A stretch of DNA of 64,000 nt from Paenibacillus radicis (ex Gao et al. 2016). Its GTDB lineage: Bacteria; Bacillota; Bacilli; Paenibacillales; Paenibacillaceae. A program made the position numbers and the translations under genes. Shown here in pieces: positions 50,644 through 59,170 of the stretch (positions within the stretch are counted from its first letter, which is position 1; each line of letters opens with the position of its first letter). The stretch covers positions 124,001 to 188,000 of the forward strand of contig NZ_BMHY01000004.1 in the NCBI RefSeq assembly GCF_014641555.1, in the 5' to 3' direction. The notes below the pieces were generated by a model that was not told the origin of the DNA, did no database searches, and worked only from the letters and a program-made list of their open reading frames with translations.

Positions 50644-52230
50644 ATGAGCGAAGGAAACGTAGCGATCATAGGCGCCGGACCCGGGGGCTTGGCGGCAGGA
50701 ATGCTGCTAAGCAGTCAAGGATATAAAGTGACCGTCTATGAGAAGCAACCTTATCTTGGAGGTCGTACTTCACGATTGCAGGTTGGCGATTATAAATTTG
50801 ACCGGGGTCCGACCTTTCTAATGATGCCTGCTTTACTGGAAGAACTGTTCGCAGCAGCAGGACGATCCATGCATGATTATCTGGAGCTGATTGAGCTTGA
50901 TCCGCTGTATCGGCTGCAATTCGGGGATGTCCGCTTTACCCCGACTACGCAAACCGAGGAGATGGTGAACCGGATTGAAGAGCGCTTCCCCGGCAATGGA
51001 AAAGGCTATTTGCGTTTTATGAGAGATGAAGAGAAGAAGTTCAATGCTGTTTCTCCGCTCTTGAAGCGTCCGTTCGGCAAAGCGGCGGACTTTATGGCGC
51101 GCGATCTGTTTGCGGCGCTGCCTCGTCTGCATTTGACGGATAGTGTGTATGGGCGGCTATCGAAATATTTCAATGACGAACGCTTGAAGTTCGCCTTTTC
51201 CTTTCAAGCCAAATATTTGGGCATGTCGCCGTGGGAATGTCCAGGCACGTTTACAATCTTGTCCTATCTGGAGCATAAGTTCGGATTATTCCATCCCATC
51301 GGCGGCGTAAACCGAATATGCAAAGCGATGGGCGAAGTGATCGAAGAATTTGGGGGCTCCATTGCATTGTCCACTGGCGTCTCGCGGGTGCTGACACGAG
51401 GAGGCAAGGCGGTTGGCGTTCAATTGGACAGCGGAGACAAGTTTGACGCGGATCACGTCATTATTAACGCAGATTTCGCCACTGCGATGAACCGGTTGTT
51501 TGCACCCGGCGAACTGAAGAAGTATACACCGGATCGGCTGGCCAAAAAGAAGTATTCCTGCTCCACCTACATGCTGTACTTAGGTGTTAACAAAGACCTA
51601 CAGATGCCGCACCATACGGTGATGTTCTCCGACGACTATAGCCGTAATGTAAGAGAGATCATGACGGACAAAAGGCTGTCCAAGGATGCTTCGATTTATA
51701 TCCATAATCCAAGCGCTATCGATCCTACTCTTGCTCCGAAAGGGAAAAGCGCACTTTACGCCTTGATGCCTGTTCCCAACTTGACGGGAGCTGTCGATTG
51801 GCAGGAGCAAGGAAAGCTCGTTCGCGATACGATGCTTCGCCGTATGGAGCAGGAGCCGGAAATGCGCGGAATCAGCTCCCATATCGACACCGAGATGTCG
51901 ATCACGCCGCTCGATTGGCAAAATCAACACGATATCTATCAGGGCGCAACGTTTAATCTTGCTCACACGCTGGATCAAATGATGATTCTTCGACCGCATA
52001 ACCGCTTCGAGGAATTTGATAATTGCTGGCTCGTTGGCGGCGGTACGCATCCCGGCAGCGGCTTGCCGACGATCATCGAGTCGGCCCGAATCAGCGTCCG
52101 CCTCTTGATGGAGCAGGACGATCGCAGCAAGATTCGGGTAGCGGGATCAGTGGTTGACCGGAAGCGAAAAAGAGCTGCAATCGGTGTTCATAAGCAAAAG
52201 GGAAGGGGTGCTGCTTTATGGAGGAAATAG
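50644..52230 (+). CDS. Carotenoid desaturase/oxidase of the CrtN/CrtI family, copy 2
   Basis: 528-residue FAD enzyme. FAD site VAIIGAGPGGLAAGMLLSSQ, then GPTFLMMPALLEELFAAAGR, an SPWECPGTFTILSYLEHKFG segment and C-terminal WLVGGGTHPGSGLPTIIESA. The ending and the NLAHTLDQMMILRPHNR stretch resemble CrtNa/CrtI-like desaturases of other pigmented Bacillales. A basic tail of about 35 residues (KRKRAAIGVHKQK) is longer than usual. GCGGAGGAAG precedes the ATG. Overlaps the next desaturase by 13 nt. The exact step cannot be read from sequence. Confidence 0.85.
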   Translation: MSEGNVAIIGAGPGGLAAGMLLSSQGYKVTVYEKQPYLGGRTSRLQVGDYKFDRGPTFLMMPALLEELFAAAGRSMHDYLELIELDPLYRLQFGDVRFTPTTQTEEMVNRIEERFPGNGKGYLRFMRDEEKKFNAVSPLLKRPFGKAADFMARDLFAALPRLHLTDSVYGRLSKYFNDERLKFAFSFQAKYLGMSPWECPGTFTILSYLEHKFGLFHPIGGVNRICKAMGEVIEEFGGSIALSTGVSRVLTRGGKAVGVQLDSGDKFDADHVIINADFATAMNRLFAPGELKKYTPDRLAKKKYSCSTYMLYLGVNKDLQMPHHTVMFSDDYSRNVREIMTDKRLSKDASIYIHNPSAIDPTLAPKGKSALYALMPVPNLTGAVDWQEQGKLVRDTMLRRMEQEPEMRGISSHIDTEMSITPLDWQNQHDIYQGATFNLAHTLDQMMILRPHNRFEEFDNCWLVGGGTHPGSGLPTIIESARISVRLLMEQDDRSKIRVAGSVVDRKRKRAAIGVHKQKGRGAALWRK

Positions 52231-53690
52231 CGATCGTCGGAGGCGGCGTGGGTGCGCTGACGACAGCATTGCTGCTTAGCCGTCATGGCGGCAAGGTCAC
52301 GATTTACGAGAAAAGCGATAAGTTAGGCGGCCGGCTGGCCTTTGAATCAAACGGCCGTTATCAGATCGATCAAGGGCCTACAATCGTGCTTCTGCCGGAA
52401 ATGATTCTGGGCATTATGGAGGAAGCGGGCATCGAGAGGTCGCGCATTCCGCTGGTGGAATGTCATCCTTTGTATCGTATCCATTATGCAGATGGTACCG
52501 TTCTGCACAAGTGGCGGGATACAGAGAAACAGGTTGAAGAAATCGAGAGGCTGTTTCCCGGTGAGGGAGCCGGATACCGCCGTTACCTTCGCGATATGGA
52601 GGGAAACTTCAAGCAAGGAAAGAAAGCTTTTCTCGACCGTCCCTTTTTACGTAAAAAAGAGTTTTACACCTTTCGAAACCTGAGCCTGCTCACTAAATTG
52701 AAGGCGTATACAAGCGTTCGTCAGCTCGCGCGCCAATATTTCCGCAACGAGCGTCTGGCAGATGCTTTCTCGCTGCAGACGTTATACATCGGCGGAGCAC
52801 CGTTTGAATCTCCGGCTCTTTATTCTTTGCTGCCCTATGCCGAGCATGCCTTTGGCGTGTGGTATGTAAAGGGAGGTTATGCGTCGCTCGTATCCATCAT
52901 GGAGGAGGAGCTGAAGTTGCGGGGCGTTGCGATTAATCTAAATACTTCGGTTCAGGAACTCGTCATTGAAGGGAAGAGCTGCCGCGGCGTAAAAACAGAT
53001 AAAGGAATAACCTATCACGATGCAGTCGTGTATAACGGCGACTTTCCGGGCTTGGCGCCCTTGCTGCCGGAGGACAAGCGGCCGGCTTCCAAGACGTACA
53101 AGCCATCCTCCGGCTGTCTGCTCGTTTATCTCGGCTTGAAGCAGAGATGGCCGGAAGCGGCCGCTCACCAGTTTTTTCTGCCGGAATCGTTGCAGAAAGG
53201 GCTTCAGCAAATTTTTCTCGAGGATCGCATTCCTTCCGATCCCTCGTTCTATCTATTTAATCCCGTTGCCATCGATGAATCTGCGGCGCCAGAGGGGGAA
53301 AGCGTCATGTATGTACTCATTCCCGTTCCGCCAGTCGGGCAAGTGAATTGGCAGGAGGAGCAGCAGGATGTAGTAAACCATGTGCTGGCGGAAGCCGAGC
53401 GCCGAGGTTTTCCAGGTTTGCGGGATGCCATATCATGGATGCGCATCCGTACACCGCAGGATGCGCAAGCCGATGGTCTCTATCTTGGCGGAAGCTTTGG
53501 CATTGCACCAACGCTTGGACAATCGGCTGTCTACCGTCCCCAGATTGTTCCCTATGCTATAAATCGATTGTATGCCGTAGGAGCATCGGTTCATCCGGGC
53601 GCTGGAATCCCGATCGTCATGCAAGGAGCCAAGCTACTGGCTGACCACCTACTGAAGGAGGAATCACTGTGGACCTCTCAACCTGTCTAG
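52218..53690 (+). CDS. crtN: CrtN-like diapophytoene desaturase, copy 3
   Basis: 490-residue FAD enzyme. FAD site IAIVGGGVGALTTALLLSRH, GPTIVLLPEMILGIMEEAG, and a YSLLPYAEHAFGVWYVKGGY segment aligned with the equivalent of S. aureus CrtN. The C-terminal GGSFGIAPTLGQSAVYRPQ and VGASVHPGAGIPIVMQGAKL match CrtN best among the four paralogues. It directly precedes crtM, as in the usual crtMN pair. It probably desaturates 4,4'-diapophytoene. Confidence 0.85.
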   Translation: MEEIAIVGGGVGALTTALLLSRHGGKVTIYEKSDKLGGRLAFESNGRYQIDQGPTIVLLPEMILGIMEEAGIERSRIPLVECHPLYRIHYADGTVLHKWRDTEKQVEEIERLFPGEGAGYRRYLRDMEGNFKQGKKAFLDRPFLRKKEFYTFRNLSLLTKLKAYTSVRQLARQYFRNERLADAFSLQTLYIGGAPFESPALYSLLPYAEHAFGVWYVKGGYASLVSIMEEELKLRGVAINLNTSVQELVIEGKSCRGVKTDKGITYHDAVVYNGDFPGLAPLLPEDKRPASKTYKPSSGCLLVYLGLKQRWPEAAAHQFFLPESLQKGLQQIFLEDRIPSDPSFYLFNPVAIDESAAPEGESVMYVLIPVPPVGQVNWQEEQQDVVNHVLAEAERRGFPGLRDAISWMRIRTPQDAQADGLYLGGSFGIAPTLGQSAVYRPQIVPYAINRLYAVGASVHPGAGIPIVMQGAKLLADHLLKEESLWTSQPV

Positions 53691-54547
53691 CAAGCTGCGA
53701 AACGATGATTCGCAAAGGCTCTTCCAGCTTTCATAGCGCATTCTCTTTGCTGCCGAGCCCGCGTAAAGAGGCTGTGTTCGTCATCTACGCCTTTTGCCGG
53801 ATGATCGATGATTCCGTCGATGAGCCTGAGCGCAGCCGCTATACAATCGATGAGCTGGAACGGCATTTGATCGGACTGGATGAAGCGGCTGGACATTTTA
53901 TCTGGCCTTCCTTGCGCTGGCTGTTTGACCATTTTCCGCTTAGCAAAGATCCGTTCTTCAAACAAATGGAAGGGCAGCGCCGCGATTTGGTCGTTACTCG
54001 TTACACGAGTATGGAGCAGTTGGAGGAATATTGTTACTTGGTAGCCGGTACGGTCGGCGAAATGCTGCTGCCCGTGCTGCACGATCATCCGCGTGCGCCA
54101 TCTGTCATTGAATCAGGCATTTATTTGGGTAAAGCGATGCAAATTGTCAATATTGTCCGTGACATCGGTGAGGACAAGGGCCGCGGCCGGCGATATTTGC
54201 CTGAACAGCTGATGCTCCGTCACGGCTACAGCGAAGCCGCATTTATGGAAGGGAAAGTGGATGCCGCTTTTCAAGGCATGATTCAGGAGCTGGATGAGCT
54301 GGCTCATCGCTGGTTCCGTTATGGACTTCGGGATTTGAATACGTATGCCAAAGAGAGCGCATTCTCGGTTGAGCTCGCCGCGCGCTTTTACATGGAAATT
54401 TTGAATGTGGTTAAGGTGGAGCGCTATCAGGTATATGCGCGGCGCACCTTCGTCGGACCCATTGCCAAAATGCGTATTTATGCGGAAGTAAAGCGTAAGC
54501 ATTCTTGGCTGAGCAAGCCAAGTGCAAGCGCGGCGATCTCCCAATGA
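53669..54547 (+). CDS. crtM: Dehydrosqualene (4,4'-diapophytoene) synthase CrtM
   Basis: 292-residue trans-isoprenyl synthase of the squalene/phytoene synthase family that joins two farnesyl diphosphates to a C30 backbone. Both aspartate-rich motifs are present: MIDDSVDEPE and VRDIGEDKGRGRRYLP. The companion CrtN, CrtO, CrtP and CrtQ homologues indicate C30 rather than C40 product. GTG start after GAAGGAGG, inside the end of the desaturase gene. Confidence 0.9.
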   Translation: MDLSTCLASCETMIRKGSSSFHSAFSLLPSPRKEAVFVIYAFCRMIDDSVDEPERSRYTIDELERHLIGLDEAAGHFIWPSLRWLFDHFPLSKDPFFKQMEGQRRDLVVTRYTSMEQLEEYCYLVAGTVGEMLLPVLHDHPRAPSVIESGIYLGKAMQIVNIVRDIGEDKGRGRRYLPEQLMLRHGYSEAAFMEGKVDAAFQGMIQELDELAHRWFRYGLRDLNTYAKESAFSVELAARFYMEILNVVKVERYQVYARRTFVGPIAKMRIYAEVKRKHSWLSKPSASAAISQ

Positions 54548-55266
54548 TCCGGATTCTCTTTTTGTTCTGGTATGGAGTAGGGTTAATCCTGATGCTGACG
54601 ATCGGGGTGCCGAAGGCGTTGTCCTTCTCTAACGGAATGTTTCTCGTTCTATTCGCTGTCTATGCAGCTAGCATTGAAGGCAAGCTTGGCGAGCAGGCTG
54701 CTGTAAGATGGCGGCGCATAGCGCTCGTCGGCTTGCTGACATTCGGCATAGAGTGGGCAGGCGTTCAGACGGGATGGCCGTTTGGCGAGTATGCCTATAC
54801 ATCGGTATTAGGTTTTAAAGTGGGAGGCGTACCTTTCACAATTGCCTGCGCTTGGGTCGGCGTGCTGCTGACCGCAATATTGCTTGCGCGTGGACGTTCG
54901 AAATGGGGCAGGGCGCTGCAGGCCGGGATGTGGACCGTGATCTTTGATTTAGTGTTGGATCCTGTAGCATATGCGCGCCAATTTTGGATTTGGCAAGGGG
55001 AAGGCGGTTACTATGGCGTACCTGCAAGCAATTTCATCAGCTGGTTTCTCATCTCCGCTAGCTTATCTTTGTTCTTCCCGGTTCGGGATATCTCTGTGCC
55101 TGTCTATCGGGAGGCGGTGCGACTGACGCAGCTCATGCTGTTTATGTTCGGGCTGCTTGGACTGAAAGAAGGCTTGTATGTGCCCATGCAAGTAGCATTA
55201 GCGGGAGCGTTGCTGGCAGAAGGAGTGCTCCGATATGATCTCAGCTCGGAAAAGCAAATGGTTTGA
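54544..55266 (+). CDS. CruF-like carotenoid hydratase (carotenoid biosynthesis protein family)
   Basis: 240-residue polytopic membrane protein of the PF04240 family. GIEWAGVQTGWPFGEYAYTS is the hallmark stretch, followed by FDLVLDPVAYARQFWIW. CruF hydrates the end double bond of acyclic carotenoids, and related genes occur in marine Bacillales making hydroxylated or glycosylated C30 pigments. Start ATG overlaps the crtM stop (ATGA). Hydratase activity is inferred. Confidence 0.78.
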   Translation: MIRILFLFWYGVGLILMLTIGVPKALSFSNGMFLVLFAVYAASIEGKLGEQAAVRWRRIALVGLLTFGIEWAGVQTGWPFGEYAYTSVLGFKVGGVPFTIACAWVGVLLTAILLARGRSKWGRALQAGMWTVIFDLVLDPVAYARQFWIWQGEGGYYGVPASNFISWFLISASLSLFFPVRDISVPVYREAVRLTQLMLFMFGLLGLKEGLYVPMQVALAGALLAEGVLRYDLSSEKQMV

Positions 55267-55990
55267 AAAACTGCTCGGCCGGTATAACGAGAATTATTTA
55301 CTGCGGCGTCATTTTCACCGGCTTGCGATACGGGGAAATATCGAAGCGGCCGATCTAGAGCGGCCGGTCGTTTTTATAATGAACCATAGCTCGTGGTGGG
55401 ATGGGCTGCTCGTTTATCAGGCTGCTCGGATGGCAGGGCAGCAGCGGCATTATTTCATGATGGATGAGAAGCAGCTCTCGCGATACCGGTTTTTCAGCAG
55501 AGCTGGTGCATTCTCAATAGACAAGGAGAGCTTGCGAGGCATACAGCAGTCCCTTCGATATGCTGTTGATTTACTGAAGAGCGGGAATAGCGTGTGGGTC
55601 TATCCCCAAGGGGATATTTATCATCTGGAGACGCGGCCAATTGTCTTCCAGAGCGGGATCGGCTACATGCTGGAAGGCTGCCCGCATGCGTTGGTGCAGC
55701 CGGTAACCGCTTATTATACGATGGGCCAGAACCAAAAGCCCGACGTTACACTATGGTTCGGCGAGCCGGTGCATCGCGACTGGCGGGCGATTGGACGCAA
55801 AGAAATTGCGAGCGAGCTGCGGGAGCTGTTGGAGAAGCAACTGAATGACCATCGCTCGCAATCCATCGCTGCGATTGACCGTCCGCTGGAGGGCTTCAGG
55901 ACGCTTATTAACGGGACTCGTTCGACGAGTGAAGCGTTTGACACGTTTAAGAGGAGGGCGGCACGATGGTTCTCTTTCTCTGGGCAATAG
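55235..55990 (+). CDS. PlsC-type lysophospholipid-like acyltransferase
   Basis: 251 residues. Catalytic HX4D motif in MNHSSWWDGLL and acyl-binding motif YPQGDIYHLETRPIVFQSGI typical of 1-acylglycerol-3-phosphate acyltransferases. Here, between CruF-like and glycosyltransferase genes and overlapping both, it is more likely to acylate a carotenoid sugar than a phospholipid. S. aureus clusters use only CrtO for this, so the second acyltransferase is notable. Confidence 0.82.
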   Translation: MISARKSKWFEKLLGRYNENYLLRRHFHRLAIRGNIEAADLERPVVFIMNHSSWWDGLLVYQAARMAGQQRHYFMMDEKQLSRYRFFSRAGAFSIDKESLRGIQQSLRYAVDLLKSGNSVWVYPQGDIYHLETRPIVFQSGIGYMLEGCPHALVQPVTAYYTMGQNQKPDVTLWFGEPVHRDWRAIGRKEIASELRELLEKQLNDHRSQSIAAIDRPLEGFRTLINGTRSTSEAFDTFKRRAARWFSFSGQ

Positions 55991-57162
55991 CTCTCGCGCT
56001 TGTAATTCAGCTCATGTTCGTGCTGTGGAACCTGGCCCAGCTTCCTGGCTTGGGCGGAGATAGAAGCGGAAGCGGTCATCGCTGGCTGAACGGCGACGAC
56101 TCTGGCAATGCGGAGAAGCAACCGGGCAGCACTCCTCGTTTGTCCATACTCATTCCGGCTCGCGATGAAGCCGGCAATATTGGCCCTTGCCTGCGATCGG
56201 TGCTGGCAGAGTCGTCCCCCAATATCGAAGTTCTCGTATGCGACGATCATTCGACGGACGGTACGACGGAAGCTGCACAGGCTGCAGCAGCTGACGATCC
56301 CCGCCTGCAGATATTGCACAGTGTAACGGCTCCGGCAGGCTGGACGGGCAAGTCTCATGCCTGTCATCAGCTTGCTCAGAAAGCGCGGGGCGAGTGGTGG
56401 CTGTTTCTCGATGCAGACGCCAGACTTGGACCAGGCGCATTGGAAGCTGCGATGGATACGGCATTAGCCCAGAAACGAGGCTTAATTACCGGCTTTCCGC
56501 GTCAAGAAACAGGCACTTGGCTGGAGCGTTTAATGGTGCCGCTAATGACGTTCACCATTGCATGCCATCTGCCAATCCGGCTGGTTCGTCATTCGGCTAA
56601 TCCGATTTTTGTCGCCGCTCATGGCGCGTTCATGCTCATCCATGCCGATAGCTACCGCGCAACCGGCGGCCACGAGGCATTCAAATCACATTTGGTCGAT
56701 GACATGCAGCTGGCCCGGGCGGTGAAACAAGCGGGATTGCCGGTTACGCTTGCTAATATTCATCCGTATGTATCGATGAGAATGTATCAGGATGCGTCGG
56801 GCGTATGGAACGGCTATAAGAAGAATATTTTTGCAGGCATGGGCAGAAACAGCCTGCTGCTTGCGGCGGTGCTGGCGCTCTATAGCTTTATGTATATTTT
56901 GCCCCCGATGATGCTGCTTCTCGTCTTGCTCATGGTTGGCTTTGCCTCAGCTTCCGTACCTGGACTGCTGCTTCCGTCTCTGGCAGGCACACTGATCGGT
57001 GCGGCTATTAAGCTTGCGGTTGACCGCAGCAGCGGACAGCCGCTTCGGATGGCTATGCTGCTGCCCGCGGGGATCATGGCGCTGATTGCGATCGCGACAG
57101 CTTCTTGGCATGCCTCGTTCAGCGGCAAGGGCTATTGGTGGAAAGGACGGCGATACTCCTAA
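55966..57162 (+). CDS. Second carotenoid-cluster glycosyltransferase (family 2, CruC/CrtQ-like)
   Basis: 398 residues with an N-terminal membrane helix, GT-A domain (LSILIPARDEAGNIGPCLRS, VCDDHSTDGT, metal-binding FLDADARLG) and several C-terminal helices, ending WKGRRYS like the CrtQ-like protein. Probably glycosylates the hydroxyl created by the CruF-like hydratase, by analogy with CruC; CrtQ-type carboxyl glycosylation is the alternative. Its stop codon abuts the next ATG. Confidence 0.8.
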   Translation: MVLFLWAIALALVIQLMFVLWNLAQLPGLGGDRSGSGHRWLNGDDSGNAEKQPGSTPRLSILIPARDEAGNIGPCLRSVLAESSPNIEVLVCDDHSTDGTTEAAQAAAADDPRLQILHSVTAPAGWTGKSHACHQLAQKARGEWWLFLDADARLGPGALEAAMDTALAQKRGLITGFPRQETGTWLERLMVPLMTFTIACHLPIRLVRHSANPIFVAAHGAFMLIHADSYRATGGHEAFKSHLVDDMQLARAVKQAGLPVTLANIHPYVSMRMYQDASGVWNGYKKNIFAGMGRNSLLLAAVLALYSFMYILPPMMLLLVLLMVGFASASVPGLLLPSLAGTLIGAAIKLAVDRSSGQPLRMAMLLPAGIMALIAIATASWHASFSGKGYWWKGRRYS

Positions 57163-58650
57163 ATGGGATTCAGAACGAATAAGCAAGTTATAGTCATCGG
57201 TGCCGGACTTGGAGGCTTATCAGCGGCCATCCGGCTAGCAGCTGCCGGTTATTATGTTACGGTAATCGAGCAGCAGGATAGCGTTGGCGGCAAGCTGCAG
57301 CGGATCAAGCTTGGGGATTATAGCTTTGATCGCGGGCCGAGTACGATTACGATGCGGCATGCGTTTGAGCGGGTTTTCCGTGCTGCGGGGAAACAGATTG
57401 AAGATTATGTTACCTTCTACCGGCTGGACGAAGGGACTCGTAATATTTTCGCTGATGGAAATACGGTTGATTTTACGAGCAATATAGAAAAGGTAGAGAG
57501 TCAGATAGCGGCATACAGCCCGTCCGATGCGCGGCAATACCGCTTATTTATGAAGGAGTCGGCACTCTTATACGAATGTGCGGAGAAGCATTTCATGAAT
57601 CGGCTGCTGCTTGGCTGGAGAGATAAAGCAGACCCCAGGCTGCTGAAGGCGCTGCTTCGCGTCCGGCCATTCACGACATTGAACAGCTTGCTCCTGCGTT
57701 ACTTCAAGCATCCTAATACGCTCGCGCTCTTCGGACGTTACGCGACTTATGTAGGCTCGGAGCCGATGCGGGCACCTGCAATCTTTGGCATGCTGCCGCA
57801 TCTGGAGTCGGCGTTAGGCGTATATGGCGTGCGCGGAGGCACCTACGCCATCGTTGAAGGTTTCAAGCGACTTGCTGTTGAATTGGGAGTTGATATCCGT
57901 ACCTCGGTTAAAGTGAAGCGCATTGTTACGCATGGCGGCCGTGTCTCTGGTGTGGAAACCGATCAAGGTGATTTGGCAGCGGAGTTTGTACTTGCGAATG
58001 GCGATGTTCTTGCGATGAATCGGGAGCTGTTGCAGGAACAAGCACGCCCTAATATGAGAGATGCCAAAATTAATTCCTATGAGCCCTCGCTATCCGGTTT
58101 TGTCCTATTAGCCGGTATTCGTCAGCAGTATGAGCAATTGCTGCATCATACCGTCTTTTTTCCAGAGCACTATGGCAGCGAGTTTGACGATATCTTTCGG
58201 AACCATAGAGCGGCGCTCGATCCTGCTATCTATATTTGCAATTCTAGTCGTTCCGAACCGGGCATGTCACCCTCAGGGGCTAGCAATCTATTTATTTTGG
58301 CAAATGCGCCTTATCTCTCGAATAGCTGGGAGTGGGGGGAGCAGCAGGATGCCTATAGTGAATTATTGATGGAAAAGCTGGAGCAGCGGGGGATGACAGG
58401 ATTAAAGTCAAACGTAGAGGCACACACCATTTACACGCCGGAGCAGCTTCGCAGAGATACTTCCACTTACCGGGGAGCCATCTATGGCATTTCCTCCAAT
58501 TCGGCTGGCCAAACCTTTTTCCGTCCTTCCAATCGTTCCAGAATTAAAGGTCTATGGTTCGTAGGCGGTACGACGCATCCTGGAGGCGGTACGCCAATGG
58601 TTACGCTGTCGGGCCAACTCGTAGCTGAAGCAATTATTGACGCTTTATGA
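57163..58650 (+). CDS. CrtP/CrtN-family carotenoid oxidase or desaturase, copy 4
   Basis: 495-residue FAD enzyme: VIVIGAGLGGLSAAIRLAAA, GPSTITMRHAFERVFRAAGK, TYVGSEPMRAPAIFGMLPHL, and WFVGGTTHPGGGTPMVTLSG at the C-terminus. It groups by eye with the CrtP-like enzyme at 47153-48655 rather than with the two middle paralogues. It begins directly after the preceding stop without a clear ribosome site, so coupled translation is likely. Last gene of the main carotenoid operon. Confidence 0.83.
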   Translation: MGFRTNKQVIVIGAGLGGLSAAIRLAAAGYYVTVIEQQDSVGGKLQRIKLGDYSFDRGPSTITMRHAFERVFRAAGKQIEDYVTFYRLDEGTRNIFADGNTVDFTSNIEKVESQIAAYSPSDARQYRLFMKESALLYECAEKHFMNRLLLGWRDKADPRLLKALLRVRPFTTLNSLLLRYFKHPNTLALFGRYATYVGSEPMRAPAIFGMLPHLESALGVYGVRGGTYAIVEGFKRLAVELGVDIRTSVKVKRIVTHGGRVSGVETDQGDLAAEFVLANGDVLAMNRELLQEQARPNMRDAKINSYEPSLSGFVLLAGIRQQYEQLLHHTVFFPEHYGSEFDDIFRNHRAALDPAIYICNSSRSEPGMSPSGASNLFILANAPYLSNSWEWGEQQDAYSELLMEKLEQRGMTGLKSNVEAHTIYTPEQLRRDTSTYRGAIYGISSNSAGQTFFRPSNRSRIKGLWFVGGTTHPGGGTPMVTLSGQLVAEAIIDAL

Positions 58651-58697
58651 AAGGGATGGTTAAATATTGAGATAATCTGTAAAAAGAGGGTGCGAGT

Positions 58698-59054
58698 TTG
58701 GAGCAGCATGAACACAACAAGGGTACACAACAGAATACAGGACAAGAGGGAGAGGGGGCATTAGTTGTTAGACCTTCCATTGAGGCACTATGTACCGTAT
58801 ATGGAGGCTCCATCGTATTACGCAGATGGCTGGCTGCAATTATAGATTTCATTATTATGCTGCTATTTGCTTCCTTTTGGAATGCGATATTAAAAGTATT
58901 TTTTCAAATCCATACGTTAAACATAAGTACGAATGTGACGAGTATGCTGTTAGATATGTTCCGTTTGAAAAGCGCGCTGCCAACGATGGCATTGCGTTTT
59001 CAAACGGATGTCCGGGGAACGTATCGAGATTGGGATGGCATTGGTCTCACGTAA
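58698..59054 (+). CDS. Truncated RDD-like membrane protein
   Basis: 118 residues starting at TTG. The middle reads GGSIVLRRWLAAIIDFIIML, the start of an RDD domain (Arg, Asp, hydrophobic helix), but the remaining RDD helices are absent and the C-terminus (DVRGTYRDWDGIGLT) is unrelated. RDD proteins normally have three or more helices, so this is probably a truncated or decayed gene. No clear partner. Confidence 0.5.
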   Translation: MEQHEHNKGTQQNTGQEGEGALVVRPSIEALCTVYGGSIVLRRWLAAIIDFIIMLLFASFWNAILKVFFQIHTLNISTNVTSMLLDMFRLKSALPTMALRFQTDVRGTYRDWDGIGLT

Positions 59055-59066
59055 GATCGCATCGTG

Positions 59067-59101
59067 TTTAAGTATATATTATATGGTAATATTTACTTAA
59101 A
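59067..59101 (+). repeat. AT-rich inverted repeat before the eCIS-core gene
   Basis: TTTAAGTA (59067-59074) pairs with TACTTAAA (59094-59101), with near-complementary TATATTA/TAATATT inside. It lies 70 nt before the eCIS-core start and could be an operator, promoter region or transcript hairpin. Confidence 0.4.
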
Positions 59102-59170
59102 AATAACAATTTCTCTTAATCACTAGAGAATACACAACATTAAGTTTATTGCCATTTGGGGGTTACATAG

